Positions 1 through 4,476 of a DNA stretch of 18,862 nt are shown one piece after another (within the stretch, counting starts at the first letter, position 1; the number at the start of each line of letters is the position of its first letter). Under the pieces are notes generated by a model. The model ran no database searches. It was not told where the DNA came from and worked only from the letters and a program-made list of their open reading frames with translations. The stretch is from UBA4729 sp038231175. Lineage in GTDB: Bacteria; Patescibacteriota; Saccharimonadia; Saccharimonadales; UBA4665. The stretch spans positions 1-18,862 of the forward strand of contig JBBRLU010000019.1 of NCBI GenBank assembly GCA_038231175.1, in the 5' to 3' direction. Made by a program: the position numbers and the translations under genes.

Positions 1-367
1 AGGCTATTGCGGCGTAGACCACTGCAGCCACGATGATTGATGGCTCAAAGACAGACCTGGTTTGGCCGGCAACCGAGCTGGCAACATTGAAAATATTATC
101 AAAGGGCGCTGTCAAGACACCTGTGACCGCATAAATGAAGTTAACGAAACCGCTGCCAGAATTCGCACCAAGTAGTTTGAGCACGAAGCGCAGCGCTAGC
201 AGCACTTCGATCAGGCCTAAAATAAACCAAACGACGTTTTGGGCGGTGGTCTTAGTGTCGGTGCTTCGATCGGTCCGGATCTCTCTGGTTTCTTGTTGCA
301 CGGCCGCGCCGCGCGGGTCAACACCGTTTTCTTCGGTTCGAGTAACGGTTTGTCTTATATCTGACAT
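1..367 (-). CDS. YggT-family integral membrane protein (5' part, runs off window)
   Basis: Reading the minus strand from 367 to the window edge gives 122 open codons with no stop, so the gene is cut by the boundary. The product starts with a polar, charged stretch of about 40 residues, then a hydrophobic helix (VVWFILGLIEVLLALRFVLK), then the YggT-type segment with LLGANSGSGFVNFIY and the pattern TAPFDNIF, and a second hydrophobic stretch at the edge. YggT proteins are small two-helix membrane proteins of uncertain role, often linked to cell division or osmotic stress. Two ATGs are possible (373 and 367). The Shine-Dalgarno AAGGAG at 379-374 touches the first and lies 6 nt from the second, so 367 is chosen. 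The plus-strand reading frame over the same bases (135-485) has no family features and is a shadow. Family call is fairly secure; function is not. Confidence 0.8.
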   Translation of the reverse strand, partial: MSDIRQTVTRTEENGVDPRGAAVQQETREIRTDRSTDTKTTAQNVVWFILGLIEVLLALRFVLKLLGANSGSGFVNFIYAVTGVLTAPFDNIFNVASSVAGQTRSVFEPSIIVAAVVYAAIA

Positions 368-451
368 GGACATCTCCTTAACGCTAATAGTTATACTGTC
401 ATTCTACTATAAAATTCTAGCTCGTGGCCAAAATAGTAATGCTGCGAAGGG

Positions 452-469
452 GTGGATGAAGTCAGAACC
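452..469 (-). repeat. Island repeat, copy A (diverged)
   Basis: The plus strand reads GTGGATGAAGTCAGAACC, a diverged copy of the repeat seen perfectly at 1801-1831 and 2515-2545. On the minus strand it begins 3 nt after the stop codon of the PQ-loop pseudogene (stop at 475-473), the same placement as the other copies relative to their upstream genes. Confidence 0.6.
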
Positions 470-472
470 AGT

Positions 473-708
473 CTACTTTCCGTAAAGTAATATGGCTATG
501 ATTAAAACTATGTAAACAATCAGCCATAGACTGTCTTGGATAATAATCGGAACCAGTCGTTTCTTGACCGAATCCAGGATAATAAAGACAGGTCATGAGC
601 GCTATGCCTGCTGAAGACTTTGATAATTTGCGGTAAAGCCGTTGCCGGGTATACGATGGAACAAATCAGCACCAACTTGTCAAAATTACTATCCTGCTGT
701 TTATTCAT
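473..708 (-). pseudogene. Decayed PQ-loop / SemiSWEET-type small transporter
   Basis: From an ATG at 708 the minus strand encodes MNKQQDSNFDKLVLICSIVY and then the PQ-loop signature (PATALPQIIKVF, then SAHDLSLLSW). After that Trp the frame runs into non-homologous residues and stops near 520. A different frame carries the expected C-terminal half: KKRLVPIIIQDSLWLIVYIV, then LIIAILLYGK, with a stop at 475-473. The two halves together look like a SemiSWEET/PQ-loop protein missing part of its second transmembrane helix, with the frame broken near 560-576. The span is 236 bp, not a multiple of 3, against roughly 85-90 codons expected for such a protein. SemiSWEETs move small sugars or similar solutes across the membrane; this copy should be non-functional. 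A sequencing error alone would not explain the missing helix. Confidence 0.6.
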
Positions 709-730
709 TATACGAATTGTAACAGTTCCT

Positions 731-760
731 GTAGTGCGACGTGGTGAATGAAGCCAGAAC
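731..760 (-). repeat. Island repeat, copy B (diverged, with about 10 nt inserted)
   Basis: The plus strand reads GTAGTGCGACGTGG then TGAATGAAGCCAGAAC. This matches the 31-nt repeat at 1801-1831 except for roughly 10 extra bases and a few substitutions. On the minus strand it directly follows the truncated antitoxin remnant and precedes the PQ-loop pseudogene. The antitoxin coding sequence is replaced by the repeat partway through its C-terminal half. Confidence 0.55.
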
Positions 761-955
761 TTATATAGGTCGTGTTCTAACAAACCGATGTTGATGTTCC
801 GGGTCTTGTGCAGCGTAGCTTTTGCAACGGCTTCTGCCTTGGCTTTCTCGACTTCAAAATTGGAAACACTTACGAACTCACCATTCTCAATAGCAGCTAA
901 TTCAGCTTGTTCTTCTGCAGTCAAATCTTGTTTAGTGTACTTTCGACTGCTATCT
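761..955 (-). pseudogene. Decayed second BrnT-BrnA-like toxin-antitoxin copy (deletion fusion)
   Basis: The minus strand reads SSRKYTKQ joined in frame to DLTAEEQAELAAIENGEF and on to KTRNINIGLLEHDLYK. The first piece equals the C-terminal end of the BrnT-like toxin encoded at 2818-3097 (in its repaired frame). The rest is a close copy of the antitoxin at 2544-2813. The junction falls where the intact locus has CAATATTTA in the toxin and CAAGATTTA in the antitoxin, so a deletion of about 50 bp between these near-identical 9-mers explains the fusion. The toxin N-terminal part is gone, and the antitoxin C-terminus is lost at repeat copy B. Continued translation to position 520 only reads into the PQ-loop remnant. 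A defunct paralogous module. Confidence 0.7.
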
Positions 956-997
956 GCTGCACCTAAGCCAATGAGGCACGACTTTCTCTTGCTGTGG

Positions 998-1336
998 TTA
1001 AATACTTAATACTAATCGTAAGCCATTATCGACTTGTTGCATCGTATGTTTATCGAGCTTGCCGATCACTTCGCTCAGCGATTCTTTGTCGAGTGTAATA
1101 ACTTGTGAAACATTAGCGACCGAATCACGTGATAAACCATGGCTGGATCTGGGCAGTAAAACATTGCCTGGTGCTTGGGCAAGTCGCAGGTTAGATGTGA
1201 CTGAAATAGCTACAACCGTCTTAATGTTGCCCTTATTGAAACCTTCTGACTGCACGACTATAACTGGTCGTCTAAAACCCGGCTCTGAGCCTACAGGTAC
1301 TGGTAAATCTGACCACCACAACTCGCCGCGCTTCAC
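998..1336 (-). CDS. mazF: MazF/PemK-family endoribonuclease toxin
   Basis: A 112-aa protein with the PemK/MazF fold signature: the N-terminal RGELWWSDLP strand, GFRRPVIVVQSEGFN (the family RPvvVvs motif), TVVAISVTSNL (the conserved Ser/Thr-rich strand) and SVANVSQVITLDKE (the V.Q...ldk motif). MazF toxins cleave mRNA at short single-stranded sequences and are neutralised by the partner antitoxin. The GTG at 1336 overlaps the antitoxin stop in a GTGA tetranucleotide and lies 4 nt after an AAGGAAG Shine-Dalgarno (1347-1341); a TTG at 1339 is the alternative. The overlap implies translational coupling to the antitoxin. Length and motifs look complete, so the pair is probably active. Confidence 0.9.
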   Translation of the reverse strand: MKRGELWWSDLPVPVGSEPGFRRPVIVVQSEGFNKGNIKTVVAISVTSNLRLAQAPGNVLLPRSSHGLSRDSVANVSQVITLDKESLSEVIGKLDKHTMQQVDNGLRLVLSI

Positions 1337-1569
1337 CAATCTTCCTTGAATACGCTTTTGGCTTGGGCGGCAGCTAATATCGGATCCATTTTTGAGTCGA
1401 TGTTCGCGTAGACTTTGTTGAGTTTCTCGGTAATCCTTGCTTGATCATTTTTGATCAGGTAGTCATCGATTGCTTGTGTGTAGAGCTGGCTCCGTGTGGT
1501 GCCTTGTTCCTTGACGAGTATTTCAGCTAACTGAAACGTCTTATCTGGAATTGAAATAGCCGTCTTCAT
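1333..1569 (-). CDS. mazE: MazE-type ribbon-helix-helix antitoxin
   Basis: A 78-aa protein starting MKTAISIPDKTFQLAEILVK, the typical N-terminal beta-strand plus helix of a ribbon-helix-helix DNA-binding domain, followed by GTTRSQLYTQAIDDYL. The C-terminal tail (ITEKLNKVYANIDSKMDP, then AAAQAKSVFKEDW) matches the toxin-binding segment of actinobacterial-style MazE proteins. It neutralises the MazF toxin encoded downstream and is expected to repress its own promoter. The ATG at 1569 is chosen because homology starts there and the -10 element lies only 6 nt upstream; the open frame continues to 1752 but that extension has no family features and includes the promoter. The stop overlaps the toxin start. 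Confidence 0.88.
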   Translation of the reverse strand: MKTAISIPDKTFQLAEILVKEQGTTRSQLYTQAIDDYLIKNDQARITEKLNKVYANIDSKMDPILAAAQAKSVFKEDW

Positions 1570-1605
1570 ACATAAAGTATAACTAAAGTTATACCACGAT
1601 GTCAA
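1570..1605 (-). promoter_or_regulatory. mazEF promoter with palindromic operator
   Basis: On the minus strand TTGACA (1605-1600), 18 nt, TATACT (1581-1576), then 6 nt to the mazE ATG. A perfect inverted repeat, GTATAAC-TAAA-GTTATAC (1577-1594), covers the -10 region and part of the spacer. RHH antitoxins commonly bind such palindromes, so autorepression is likely. The 6-nt gap from -10 to ATG points to a leaderless transcript. Confidence 0.75.
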
Positions 1606-1761
1606 TATTTGGGCTGTAATTTTTGAGATGCCCCGGACCGGATGCGGCCTGCGGCCTTTTACGCTCAGCCATGCTCGAAGTGAACTTCTGTGCGTGGCTG
1701 CACTGTACCGAACCAGCCGTTCGCTGCGCTCTCTTCTCTGGTTCGGAACCATTCCGAGAGC
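1606..1761. other. Gene-free structured spacer
   Basis: No credible gene here. It contains a perfect 9-bp inverted repeat, CCGAACCAG (1708-1716) and CTGGTTCGG (1738-1746), with a 21-nt loop, followed by CGGAACCATTCCG (1744-1756). At 1629-1643 the bases TGCCCCGGACCGGAT match 14 of 15 bases of the tRNA-Arg acceptor/T-arm end (3140-3154). TGCACTGTA...GAACC (1700-1714) may be an internally deleted copy of the island repeat. Confidence 0.4.
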
Positions 1762-1801
1762 AAAATAAAAGCACCTAACTTACGTCAGGTGCTTTTATTT
1801 T
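1762..1801. terminator. Bidirectional intrinsic terminator
   Basis: A perfect 15-bp inverted repeat (1762-1776 with 1787-1801) around a 10-nt loop. The GC core is GCACCT/AGGTGC, flanked by AAAATAAA and TTTATTTT, so both strands offer a stem followed by a U-rich tract. On the minus strand it ends transcription of the 2H-phosphoesterase gene before the mazEF promoter. Confidence 0.85.
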
Positions 1802-1831
1802 GGTGCACTGTAGTGAATGAAGTGAGAACCT
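1801..1831 (-). repeat. Island repeat, copy C (31 nt, identical to copy D)
   Basis: Identical over 31 nt to 2515-2545 (begins TGGTGCACTGTAGTG and ends AAGTGAGAACCT). On the minus strand it starts 3 nt after the stop of the 2H-phosphoesterase gene. Copies C and D are direct repeats 714 bp apart that bracket exactly this one gene. Confidence 0.9.
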
Positions 1832-1834
1832 TAG

Positions 1835-2437
1835 TTACGTATGAAGATTGTATAGCTGAATAGTTTTAGGCTCAAACGTCGGAGGTCCTAAATCCTTGAG
1901 TAACTTAAAACTGGTAACATTCTCAGTGATATTGCACTGTATATTTCGTAACTGCCTTATCGTTTCTTCTAAATTGAGAGCACTGTTAAATCTAGCTAGC
2001 GTACAGTGGGTAATGTCTGGAGGTAGTTTAGTTCCTTTGGGCAGCTCAATTTTTGAAAGTAGCTTAGACCGTATGTCATTGTATGCTTTTGAACTTACCG
2101 ACCTTACGATAATAGCTCTTGCACTGATTTCAATCTCGCTGAATGTAATGGTGATTGGTGGTAAATCTCCAAGCGTTTCAGTCACCTGATGACTGTACTG
2201 ATGATACCAATTTGTAAAAAGTTCATTACGTGGAGTCGGATATTCTCTGTCACAAACTATTTCCATCAGGGTACTATGCAATGCTCTTTGGGGTGTAAGC
2301 CAAATTGCGTCCCCAAGATATTCATGAAGCTGGTCTTGAATATTTGACAGCTGGCGTAGAGATTGCTCTGAAAAAGTAGCAACAATTCCATACTCATCTT
2401 TTGAAGGAGTTTGGATGGTTTCCACTGTATTGGTCAT
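1835..2437 (-). CDS. 2H phosphoesterase (2'-5' RNA ligase / LigT-like)
   Basis: A 200-aa soluble protein with the two catalytic H-x-T/S motifs of the 2H phosphoesterase superfamily: LHSTLMEI near residue 54 and DITHCTLARF near residue 142. Members hydrolyse or make 2',5'-linked or 2',3'-cyclic RNA phosphodiesters (LigT, ThpR, 1',2'-cyclic phosphodiesterases); the exact substrate cannot be read here. The ATG at 2437 follows an extended -10 (TGATATGAT) by 6 nt and no Shine-Dalgarno is visible, so the mRNA is probably leaderless. It is a single-gene unit flanked by identical 31-nt repeats and ended by the terminator at 1762-1801. Sitting beside toxin-antitoxin genes suggests a role in RNA stress or defence, but that is inference. 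Confidence 0.75.
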   Translation of the reverse strand: MTNTVETIQTPSKDEYGIVATFSEQSLRQLSNIQDQLHEYLGDAIWLTPQRALHSTLMEIVCDREYPTPRNELFTNWYHQYSHQVTETLGDLPPITITFSEIEISARAIIVRSVSSKAYNDIRSKLLSKIELPKGTKLPPDITHCTLARFNSALNLEETIRQLRNIQCNITENVTSFKLLKDLGPPTFEPKTIQLYNLHT

Positions 2438-2452
2438 GTCATCATCATATCA
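2438..2452 (-). promoter_or_regulatory. Extended -10 promoter of the 2H-phosphoesterase gene
   Basis: Minus strand TGATATGAT (2452-2444) is a TGn plus TATGAT extended -10, 6 nt before the ATG at 2437. No good -35 is visible, as expected for extended -10 promoters. Confidence 0.5.
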
Positions 2453-2514
2453 AAGTTCTGACCGACAAAAGTTGGTGTTTTAATCGTAATTTAATTAACA
2501 GATGCGAAATTTCG

Positions 2515-2545
2515 TGGTGCACTGTAGTGAATGAAGTGAGAACCT
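2515..2545 (-). repeat. Island repeat, copy D (31 nt, identical to copy C)
   Basis: Identical to 1801-1831. On the minus strand it starts within the stop codon (2546-2544) of the BrnA-like antitoxin and lies upstream of the 2H-phosphoesterase gene. With copy C it delimits a 714-bp single-gene unit. Confidence 0.9.
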
Positions 2546-2813
2546 ATTTAGCAGTAGACTTGTGCAAGATTGAAGAAGCTAGAGTTTGGTAGGGTATACC
2601 TTCTTCAATCGCTTTTGCCTTCAATTTGTAAAGGTCACGTTCCGACAAACGAATGTTGATGTTCCGAGTTTTGTTTAGCGTAGCTTTTGCAACGGCTTCT
2701 GCGTTGGCTTTCTCGACTTCAAAATTGGAAACACTTATGAACTCACCACTCTCAATAGCAGCTAATTCAGCTTGCTCTTCTGCGCTTAAATCTTGTGGGT
2801 CAAAAACTTGCAT
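2544..2813 (-). CDS. BrnA/CopG-like antitoxin
   Basis: An 89-aa acidic protein. The N-terminal half is charged and helical (SAEEQAELAAIESGEF); the C-terminal half is a ribbon-helix-helix-like segment (RNINIRLSERDLYKLKAKA followed by GIPYQTLASSIL), typical of antitoxins paired with BrnT-like toxins. The start is ATG 2813: it lies 4 nt after the repaired toxin stop (2820-2818) and 8 nt after AAAGGA (2827-2822). A GTG at 2831 would add six residues and overlap the repaired toxin. It should bind the toxin and repress the operon. Because the toxin gene is frameshifted, it may now be an orphan, unless it still serves as a regulator. A truncated near-copy lies at 761-955. Confidence 0.8.
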   Translation of the reverse strand: MQVFDPQDLSAEEQAELAAIESGEFISVSNFEVEKANAEAVAKATLNKTRNINIRLSERDLYKLKAKAIEEGIPYQTLASSILHKSTAK

Positions 2814-2817
2814 AACT

Positions 2818-3097
2818 TTAATCCTTTCCACTTAAATATTGTTTGGTGTACTTCCGACTTGGGTAGATAGTCTTCAGAAAAACAAACGTCATCGTTCTCC
2901 ATGGAGGGCACCGAATAGGCATAGCCATTAATTTCTATAATGTAGACTTTTTGATTAGAGTACTTCTCGCCATTGGGGTGTTTCAGTATACCGAGCAGGT
3001 GTCCGTCGTTAATTGCATTCACTACATCTTCGAAGCCCACACCCCGACTGACTTTCAACAAAACATTCTTTTGTGAACTCCAGTCAAACGGCTTCAT
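2818..3097 (-). pseudogene. BrnT-like toxin, frameshifted in a T5 run
   Basis: From ATG 3097 the frame reads a BrnT-type toxin: FDWSSQKNVLLKVSRGVGFE, then LLGILKHPNGEKYSNQKVYI and ENDDVCF. It then continues with unrelated residues to a late stop at 2786, overlapping the antitoxin. Removing one T from the run at 2882-2878 restores FLKTIYPSRKYTKQYLSGKD and a stop at 2820-2818, the family's usual C-terminus, ending 4 nt before the antitoxin ATG. The second, decayed copy (761-955) carries SRKYTKQ in this repaired frame, independent support inside the window. Repaired length is about 92 aa, normal for these ribonuclease toxins. Either a real inactivating or phase-variable frameshift, or an assembly error in a homopolymer. 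Confidence 0.8.
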
Positions 3098-3132
3098 GCG
3101 AGAATTTTATTACAAATGATATTATATGTTAA
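3098..3132 (-). promoter_or_regulatory. Promoter of the BrnTA-like module
   Basis: Minus strand TTAACA (3132-3127), 17 nt, TAAAAT (3109-3104), then 6 nt to the toxin ATG; this matches the geometry of the mazEF promoter. A TATAAT just inside the spacer is an alternative -10. The -35 lies only 4 nt beyond the encoded CCA end of tRNA-Arg. Confidence 0.5.
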
Positions 3133-3136
3133 TATT

Positions 3137-3213
3137 TGGTGCCCCGGACTGGATTCGAACCAGTGACCTTAGGCTTAGAAGTCCTCTGCTCTATCCAACT
3201 GAGCTACCAGGGC
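3137..3213 (-). tRNA. tRNA-Arg (anticodon TCT), CCA encoded
   Basis: The minus strand folds as a full cloverleaf: acceptor GCCCTGG with CCGGGGC (one G-T pair), D arm GCTC/GAGC with AGTTGGATA loop, T arm ACTGG-TTCGAAT-CCAGT, discriminator A and encoded CCA (3139-3137). The anticodon loop CTTCTAA gives TCT, reading AGA/AGG arginine codons. The anticodon stem is weak: GAGGA opposite GCCTA leaves A31-G39 and G27-A43 unpaired. The 3' end faces the accessory island, a usual position for integrating elements. Confidence 0.93.
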
Positions 3214-3218
3214 GCACC

Positions 3219-3244
3219 GCGTGCAAGTGCACGCTGTTATCATA
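3219..3244 (-). promoter_or_regulatory. tRNA-Arg promoter -10 and leader hairpin
   Basis: TATGAT on the minus strand (3244-3239) is a plausible -10 for the tRNA. Between it and the mature 5' end lies a perfect 7-bp palindrome, GCGTGCA-AG-TGCACGC (3219-3234), which would form a hairpin in the pre-tRNA leader 5 nt before the RNase P cleavage site. Confidence 0.4.
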
Positions 3245-3345
3245 CTAAGATTACCGGTGTTATGCCAGCTTAGTTAGCAGAGGCCTTCAGCGAATATATA
3301 GCGGTTGCTGTAAATTAAGTTACGTCAGTTGCGTCAGTTACCGCG

Positions 3346-3351
3346 TATAGT
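3346..3351 (+). promoter_or_regulatory. -10 element of the small secreted-protein gene
   Basis: TATAGT lies 7 nt before the ATG at 3359. Upstream, ACGTCAGTT and GCGTCAGTT form a short direct repeat (about 3322-3340). No clear -35 and no Shine-Dalgarno, consistent with a leaderless message. Confidence 0.4.
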
Positions 3352-3358
3352 TAATCGT

Positions 3359-3757
3359 ATGAGATGGAGATCAAGTGTTGTTTTAACTGTTGTAAGCGTG
3401 TCGTCGCTTGTTTCCTTGCCGGGATTATCAGCATCTGCTGCGGCCAATACGCTGAGCTTCAGTCAACAGATAAAAATTACGGCAACGGTAATGCCAGCGC
3501 GCTATATTATCATAAACGCTGAAAACCAAATCCAACAAATTATCTCAAATACATCCGAAGCAAACGTTACTCCCACGCTTTACCAAGACGCAGTCAGGCC
3601 AGAAAACGCTCGGTTACTGACACCCGAAATTACGCACCAGGCAGACGCTCTATTGAAAGACAGAACTATCAAGCCAGGCGTATTATACGATCGTGCCCTC
3701 AAGGCGCCGGTCGGCTACAGCAAAAATGTTCTGCCGCTTTTAGCGTCACGTAAATAA
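3359..3757 (+). CDS. Small secreted protein of unknown function
   Basis: A 132-aa protein with a classical signal peptide: basic MRWR, then a hydrophobic core (SSVVLTVVSVSSLVSLPGL) and a small-residue cleavage region near SASAAA. The mature part has a beta-rich stretch (ITATVMPARYIIINAEN, IQQIISNTSEANVTP), then a polar helical region (LTPEITHQADALLKD). There is no membrane anchor or sorting signal. Its ITATVMPARYIII block looks like a beta-sandwich strand pattern seen in short CPR exported proteins, but I cannot name a family. The ATG at 3359 is chosen because a -10 (TATAGT) lies 7 nt upstream; a TTG at 3329 would add ten residues before the signal peptide and is less likely. It converges on msrA. 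Confidence 0.65.
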   Translation: MRWRSSVVLTVVSVSSLVSLPGLSASAAANTLSFSQQIKITATVMPARYIIINAENQIQQIISNTSEANVTPTLYQDAVRPENARLLTPEITHQADALLKDRTIKPGVLYDRALKAPVGYSKNVLPLLASRK

Positions 3758-3795
3758 GGCACAGGGGACGCTAACAAGCGAGTATTATTTACAAA

Positions 3796-4293
3796 CTAAG
3801 CGAGTAGACTATCTTCTGATCGGATATAGTGGCAGGTGTAACCGCCAGGGTTGTGCTGCAAGTAGTCTTGGTGATAGGACTCGGCAGTATAGAAAACCGT
3901 TAATTTCTCCAAGCTTGTAACGACCGGATTCTTGTAGAGTCCGGATTGATTGACGGTTTCAATCATGCTCTCGGCTGTTTGTAGCTCTTCGTCATCTTGA
4001 TAAAAGATAGCTGAACGATACGACGAGCCGACGTCGTTACCGGAGCGATTCAGAGTCGTTGGGTCGTGAATCCTGAAAAAGAAGTCCAGGATCGCGGCAT
4101 AGTCGGTTACGGCAGGGTCGTAGGTTATGGCTAGGGCTTCGGCATGGCCCTCATGATTGCTGTAATCCGGATTGTCGTTAGTTCCGCCGGTATAGCCCAC
4201 CTCGGTGTCAACGACGCCGGGTTGCTCGCGAAATAACTCTTCCAAGCCCCAAAAACAGCCGCCGGCCAAGTAAATAATTTTGTTTATCGACAT
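3796..4293 (-). CDS. msrA: Peptide methionine-(S)-S-oxide reductase
   Basis: A 165-aa protein with the MsrA active site GGCFWG (catalytic Cys13), followed by PGVVDTEVGYTGG, the HAEALAITYDP strand, HDPTTLNRSGNDVGSSYRS and the C-terminal YHQDYLQHNPGGY segment. A further Cys (Cys154, in YTCHYIR) may act as resolving residue. MsrA reduces methionine-S-sulfoxide in free or protein-bound form with thioredoxin as electron donor, a repair enzyme for oxidised proteins. There is no signal peptide, so it is cytoplasmic. The ATG at 4293 follows a GAGGGGG Shine-Dalgarno (4305-4299) by 5 nt. It lies 23 nt downstream of tRNA-Gly on the same strand and may be co-transcribed. Complete and likely functional. 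Confidence 0.95.
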   Translation of the reverse strand: MSINKIIYLAGGCFWGLEELFREQPGVVDTEVGYTGGTNDNPDYSNHEGHAEALAITYDPAVTDYAAILDFFFRIHDPTTLNRSGNDVGSSYRSAIFYQDDEELQTAESMIETVNQSGLYKNPVVTSLEKLTVFYTAESYHQDYLQHNPGGYTCHYIRSEDSLLA

Positions 4294-4316
4294 ATATACC
4301 CCCTCGTTATAAAAGT

Positions 4317-4391
4317 TGGTGCGGGTGCGGAGAGTCGAACTCCGATCACCAGTTTGGAAAACTGGGATAATAACCGCTATACGACACCCGC
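4317..4391 (-). tRNA. tRNA-Gly (anticodon TCC), CCA encoded
   Basis: The minus strand folds with acceptor GCGGGTG/CACCCGC, anticodon stem CCAGT/ACTGG around loop TTTCCAA (anticodon TCC, reading GGA/GGG), T arm CGGAG-TTCGACT-CTCCG, discriminator A and encoded CCA. All stems pair well, in contrast to the tRNA-Arg in this window. Confidence 0.95.
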
Positions 4392-4425
4392 TTAACGGGG
4401 GTAATTATAGCATAGCCGAACATAT

Positions 4426-4457
4426 AAAATAAGCGCCCAAGTTTGGGCGCTTATTTT
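4426..4457. terminator. Intrinsic terminator of the surface-protein gene
   Basis: A perfect 15-bp inverted repeat (4426-4440 with 4443-4457): AAAATAAGCGCCCAA and TTGGGCGCTTATTTT. GC-rich core GCGCCC flanked by A/T runs on both sides, so it can act in both directions. It lies 19 nt downstream of the stop of the minus-strand surface protein. Confidence 0.9.
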
Positions 4458-4476
4458 AATTAGTTTTTGTTAGTTG

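Noticed and set aside
135..485. 116-aa plus-strand open frame
   Set aside because: The opposite strand encodes a recognisable YggT-family protein with Shine-Dalgarno; the plus-strand product is compositionally odd and crosses into the pseudogene region.
520..924. 134-aa single gene on the minus strand
   Set aside because: It is a read-through of two unrelated remnants (truncated antitoxin, then PQ-loop N-terminal half) joined across repeat B, so it is better described as two pseudogenes.
1570..1752. N-terminal extension of the MazE antitoxin
   Set aside because: Homology begins at the ATG at 1569, and the extension contains the promoter and operator.
440..2545. CRISPR array
   Set aside because: The repeats are hundreds of bases apart, flank genes and vary in sequence; there are no regular spacers and no cas genes.
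440..2545. Classical integron attC sites
   Set aside because: The repeat lacks the RYYYAAC/GTTRRRY cores and paired inner boxes, and no integrase is seen; only the layout is integron-like.
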